The position numbers and the translations under genes were made by a program. Positions 5,552 through 7,578 of a DNA stretch of 7,578 nucleotides are shown piece by piece. Within the stretch, counting starts at the first letter, position 1; every line of letters starts with the position of its first letter. This DNA is from Armatimonadota bacterium (lineage in GTDB: Bacteria > Armatimonadota > SYMT01): the NCBI GenBank assembly GCA_020696885.1, contig JAJFMS010000138.1, forward strand, positions 1 through 7,578, written 5' to 3'. The notes below the pieces were generated by a model. It was given only the letters and a program-made list of their open reading frames with translations. It was not told the origin of the DNA and ran no database searches.

Positions 5552-5593
5552 GACACTGGGCCGTGCGGGCAGGGTGCCGCACGGCCCAGTGTC
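5552..5593. other. Perfect 17-bp hairpin
   Basis: GACACTGGGCCGTGCGG at 5552-5568 pairs without mismatch with 5577-5593 around an 8-nt loop. Neither side has a run of T, so it is not a classical intrinsic terminator on either strand. It lies about 100 bp upstream of the small membrane protein start. It may be a cruciform-forming or protein-bound site, the structured end of a decayed insertion element, or part of a longer RNA. Confidence 0.8.
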
Positions 5594-5631
5594 TAGATAC
5601 CGCCCAGGGGTAGTTCTAGCGAGGCTGTGCC

Positions 5632-5894
5632 TCAGACCGACGAGGCGTGTTTCTCATCCTTGACGACTACCGCCCCCGGGATCCCCCCCGGCCCTAGTCG
5701 GTAGCCCCCACCCTCCCGCGAGGTGAGCCTGCGCTTCGCCCTTTCACGTCCCGGCAAAAGACGCCGGGACTAACGGGCGGCTTGGCGTGCGTGTTCAAGA
5801 GCAAGTATCCGCGCCCGAGGGTGCGGATCGTCTTCCACAAGACGAGTCGCGGGTGGGGGCAACCGCCGTCGAGCCAGCCCCCCGTCTGGGGGGC
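5632..5894 (-). pseudogene. Possible decayed gene remnant, strand and frame uncertain
   Basis: No intact gene is present, but parts of this stretch show codon-like periodicity. In 5770-5895, 37 of 42 positions in one phase are G or C, against 24-26 of 42 in the other two. On the minus strand this fits a frame open from 5894 to 5697 (66 codons) containing PRLVLWKTIRTLGRGYLLL. A second minus frame, open 5769-5635 and ending in TGA at 5632-5634 (...VVVKDEKHASSV), has a similar bias further on. Joining them needs one frameshift. The same wobble column would also suit a plus-strand frame open from 5698 to 5949. Neither reading has a good start or a family that I recognise. A tail of a transposon protein such as TnpB is one untested option. 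Confidence 0.2.
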
Positions 5895-5980
5895 TCACAC
5901 GAGGCGCCGCCCCGGCGCCGGGTGTCGTGTACTATCGAGAACGGAAATCTGACCCAACTGCGCCGACTTGGGTCCCCAAG
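5664..5980. ncRNA. Hairpin-rich region, candidate structured RNA
   Basis: At least six further inverted repeats follow in series: CGACTA/TAGTCG (5664-5700), a perfect 8-bp stem at 5748-5770, a 9-bp stem with one G-T pair at 5807-5828, a 7-bp stem at 5828-5845, a perfect 8-bp stem at 5876-5895, a compound stem of 6 plus 7 bp with a 5-nt bulge at 5897-5930, and a 7-bp stem at 5951-5974. Several loops are 4 nt. I tested for tRNA, RNase P, tmRNA, SRP and common riboswitch cores and saw none. High GC raises the chance of random hairpins, so this is a candidate only, and the strand cannot be told. Confidence 0.25.
5951..5980 (-). terminator. Possible terminator of the second propeller gene, with alternative folds
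   Basis: GACCCAA (5951-5957) and TTGGGTC (5968-5974) form a 7-bp stem with a 10-nt loop, starting 10 nt after the propeller stop on the minus strand. AGATTT follows, a poor U-tract. A competing hairpin, CTTGG (5967-5971) with CCAAG (5976-5980), uses one of the same arms, so the two exclude each other. Confidence 0.35.
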
Positions 5981-5984
5981 ACCC

Positions 5985-7430
5985 CTAGCGGGAGGCCGCT
6001 CGGGCCTCTCGCTCGCCGCCCAGGGTGATGCGGCTCACGTAGATCTGGGAGCGACCGTCCTCGTCGTTCCGCTGCCAGGCCAGGAGCAGGTTGCCGTCTG
6101 AGGCGAGCGTCAGGGAAGGGAACACCACGTCCCGGCCGGAAGGCACGAGCGCCAGCGGGAGCGGCTTGACGCCCGGCGTGCTGCTGATGCGCGCCAGGTG
6201 GATGCCGCCGCCGTCCCAGGCGATGTAGGCCGCGGCGTCCGGTCCCAGCACCAGCCGGGGGTGGGTGCCCTCCGCCAGGAAGAGCGGCGCGGCGCTGAAC
6301 TTCCCATCCGCATCCGCGCGCCGGTACATCACCTTGTAGGTAGCACCCGTGGAAGCGCCGAGCGCGGGATTGCCGCTCACCGCTGCTCCCGTCATCCAGG
6401 CCGTATGGAGCCGTCCCGGAGCATCCAGCGCCATGGAAGGGCCGTTGAACGGGCAGGCGGGGATCATCCAGCGGTACGACTCGATCGGCTTCGGCACGGT
6501 AAAGGTGGCGCCGCCGTCCGCGGAGCGGGCCAGGAAGATATCCCGCATGTCATGCACGTCGTTGCGGTACGACACCACCAGCCCCTGCTTGGGGTGAGTG
6601 GTCAGCGCGATGCGGCAGCAGTGGCAGATGCCGGTTTCCTGGCCGGCCGTGGCATCCACGTTGCGGGCGAACGTTTTGCCCCCGTCGGTGGAGCGGGTCA
6701 CGAAGACGCGGCTGAAATCCGGCCGCTCCGGGCTCTGCAGGCGCTTGTCCAGCCAGGCTACGTACAGCGTGTTCCGCTCGCCGATGGCCAGGGTGGGGAA
6801 GCGGTGCTCCGCGCCCTCGGGATCGTCGTTTACACGGACCGGTGCGGAGAACGTCTTGCCGTCGTCGGTGGACGTGGCGAGGTAGATGTTCAGGTTGCCG
6901 GGCCGTGGGGGCGGGCCTCCCTTACCGGTTCGGCCGGGCGCTGCACCGGTGGTCCCGCCTCCTGCGGCGCCCGCCGGGGTAGTGCTACCACCGGCGGCGT
7001 GCGCGCCGTGGGCCGCTCCTTTCACCTTGTAGGAACCGGCCACCCAGGCCACGTAGATGCGGCCCGTGCCGTCCACCGCGATGCTGGGGCCGTTCTCCGC
7101 GCCGAGATCCAGGTCCATGGCCTCGGTGCTCAGGCGCGTGGGCGAGCCAAGCCGCAGGCCCTGGTCCAGTACCGCGAAGCGGACGGAAGTTTTCTCTCCC
7201 TCACGCTCCGCGAACGCCAGGTACGCCCCGCCTCCCGGCCGCGCCACCAGGCACGGCTTCTCACAATCGCCGGTGGGGGTGACCAGCACGGCCGCCCCGG
7301 CCCGCATCGCCGGGGTCGCCGGTCGCGCGCCGGCAGCCGGCCGGGCGACCGGAGCCGCCCCGGCGCCGGCCACGGCGCCAAGCAACAGTGCGGCACCAGC
7401 CGCGAGCGGGGAGCGGGAGGGTCGTGTCAT
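5985..7430 (-). CDS. Secreted sialidase-like (BNR/Asp-box) beta-propeller, large form with Gly/Ala/Thr linker
   Basis: A 481-residue exported beta-propeller. The start is the ATG at 7428-7430, which shares one base with the TGA of the upstream pilin-like gene and opens a signal peptide (MTRPSRSPLAAGAALLLGAV, cleavage near AGA|AP, about residue 26); the frame runs further upstream, but only as a shadow of the pilin. Three clear Asp-boxes are visible: STDDGKTF (187-194), STDGGKTF (247-254) and SADGGATF (303-310). The cysteine signature is ICHCC (268-272) followed by IPACPFNGPS (323-332), with SYRNDVHDMRDI between, a pattern I associate with a broad family of bacterial exo-alpha-sialidase-annotated proteins. 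A further CxxxC lies at 56-60. A low-complexity Gly/Ala/Thr/Pro insert at about residues 136-178 interrupts the propeller. No Arg-Ile-Pro sialidase motif is seen, so the enzymatic label is doubtful. Translation is probably coupled to the pilin-like gene. Confidence 0.87.
   Translation of the reverse strand: MTRPSRSPLAAGAALLLGAVAGAGAAPVARPAAGARPATPAMRAGAAVLVTPTGDCEKPCLVARPGGGAYLAFAEREGEKTSVRFAVLDQGLRLGSPTRLSTEAMDLDLGAENGPSIAVDGTGRIYVAWVAGSYKVKGAAHGAHAAGGSTTPAGAAGGGTTGAAPGRTGKGGPPPRPGNLNIYLATSTDDGKTFSAPVRVNDDPEGAEHRFPTLAIGERNTLYVAWLDKRLQSPERPDFSRVFVTRSTDGGKTFARNVDATAGQETGICHCCRIALTTHPKQGLVVSYRNDVHDMRDIFLARSADGGATFTVPKPIESYRWMIPACPFNGPSMALDAPGRLHTAWMTGAAVSGNPALGASTGATYKVMYRRADADGKFSAAPLFLAEGTHPRLVLGPDAAAYIAWDGGGIHLARISSTPGVKPLPLALVPSGRDVVFPSLTLASDGNLLLAWQRNDEDGRSQIYVSRITLGGEREARAASR
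6897..7019 (-). repeat. Low-complexity insert within the large propeller
   Basis: This encodes about 41 residues made up mostly of Gly, Ala, Thr, Pro and His, between the VAWVAGSYKVKG strand and the NLNIYLATS strand. The smaller propeller has only a short stretch at the matching place (QAATAGAKSAGEDRRQLWIARS). It is probably an expanded, flexible surface loop. Confidence 0.6.
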
Positions 7431-7578
7431 CAGTTCGTGTCCCACATGATGTCGGTGTAGTTCGGGTCGTTCGGGTCGGTGAGGGCGTTCCCCCAGCGGC
7501 TGGAGTCCGGGTAGAACGGCATGGACCAGCGGGTCCACTTCACGTGGCCGTCCACAAAGCCCACGGTCACCCCGCCGG
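7430..7578 (-). CDS. C-terminus of an H-X9-DG (DUF1559-type) pilin-like protein, partial
   Basis: The last 48 codons of a gene that enters from the right edge and ends in TGA at 7430-7432. The fragment begins GGVTVGFVDGHVKWTRW. The DG at residues 9-10 fits the prepilin-processing-associated H-X9-DG motif, whose His would fall just outside the window. These proteins carry a type IV pilin-like N-terminal methylation segment and are strongly multiplied in Planctomycetota and Armatimonadota. The tail (NDPNYTDIMWDTN) is acidic and aromatic. The stop overlaps the ATG of the large propeller by one base (TGATG), so the two are co-transcribed. The N-terminal prepilin motif cannot be checked here. Confidence 0.85.
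   Translation of the reverse strand, partial: GGVTVGFVDGHVKWTRWSMPFYPDSSRWGNALTDPNDPNYTDIMWDTN

Noticed and set aside
5552..5984. tRNA, RNase P RNA, tmRNA, SRP RNA or a common riboswitch
   Set aside because: I saw no T-loop consensus, no RNase P conserved cores, no SRP tetraloop motif and no riboswitch core that I know, on either strand.
5787..6101. Plus-strand frame of about 104 codons through the hairpin-rich spacer
   Set aside because: It runs into the 3' end of the propeller on the other strand, its wobble positions are not the GC-rich phase, and it has no recognisable domain.
6198..7460. Long plus-strand open frame of about 420 codons opposite the second propeller
   Set aside because: Antisense shadow in GC-rich DNA; the minus strand has Asp-boxes, a signal peptide and the CxCC motif.

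Overview
The window is GC-rich bacterial DNA with tightly packed short operons and, for most genes, clear Shine-Dalgarno sequences. The best hint to the host is the 48-residue C-terminus at the right edge, which carries the FxDGHVKW signature of H-X9-DG (DUF1559-type) pilin-like proteins. These are abundant in Armatimonadota and Planctomycetota. With the DUF2277 gene and the sialidase-like propellers, Armatimonadota is my preferred guess, but no rRNA or marker gene in the window tests it.

Layout from left to right. 1-109 may be the 3' end of a plus-strand gene. A strong hairpin at 119-146 faces a minus-strand pair: a secreted sialidase-like beta-propeller (440-1627) followed by a 58-residue membrane protein (243-419). 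A 242-bp divergent spacer holds an FNR/CRP-like inverted repeat and two pairs of direct repeats. On its other side a plus-strand GTG-started gene (1870-2283) encodes a secreted Gly/Arg/Asp/Tyr-rich protein and ends in a textbook terminator. About 260 bp of nested inverted repeats (2384-2641) separates it from a convergent short-chain dehydrogenase of the YghA/GSP39 type (2647-3558). Divergent from that is a secreted two-domain protein of unknown function (3755-4756), convergent with DUF2277 (4786-5142), which lies behind a small membrane protein (5194-5454).

The stretch 5455-5984 has no intact gene. It holds a perfect 17-bp hairpin, a dense run of further hairpins, and segments with codon-like GC periodicity, so it is either a structured RNA region or the remains of a decayed gene or insertion element. 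At the right end a second, larger sialidase-like propeller (5985-7430) overlaps the stop codon of the H-X9-DG pilin-like gene by one base.

The genes do not form one obvious pathway. The recurring theme is export: four proteins have signal peptides, two more are small membrane proteins, and one is pilin-like. The two propellers are diverged members of one family and share an unusual CxCC...ACP cysteine signature at nearly the same spacing. The points most worth following up are that cysteine motif, the palindromic repeat element at 2384-2641 with its compensatory changes, and the hairpin-rich spacer at 5552-5980.
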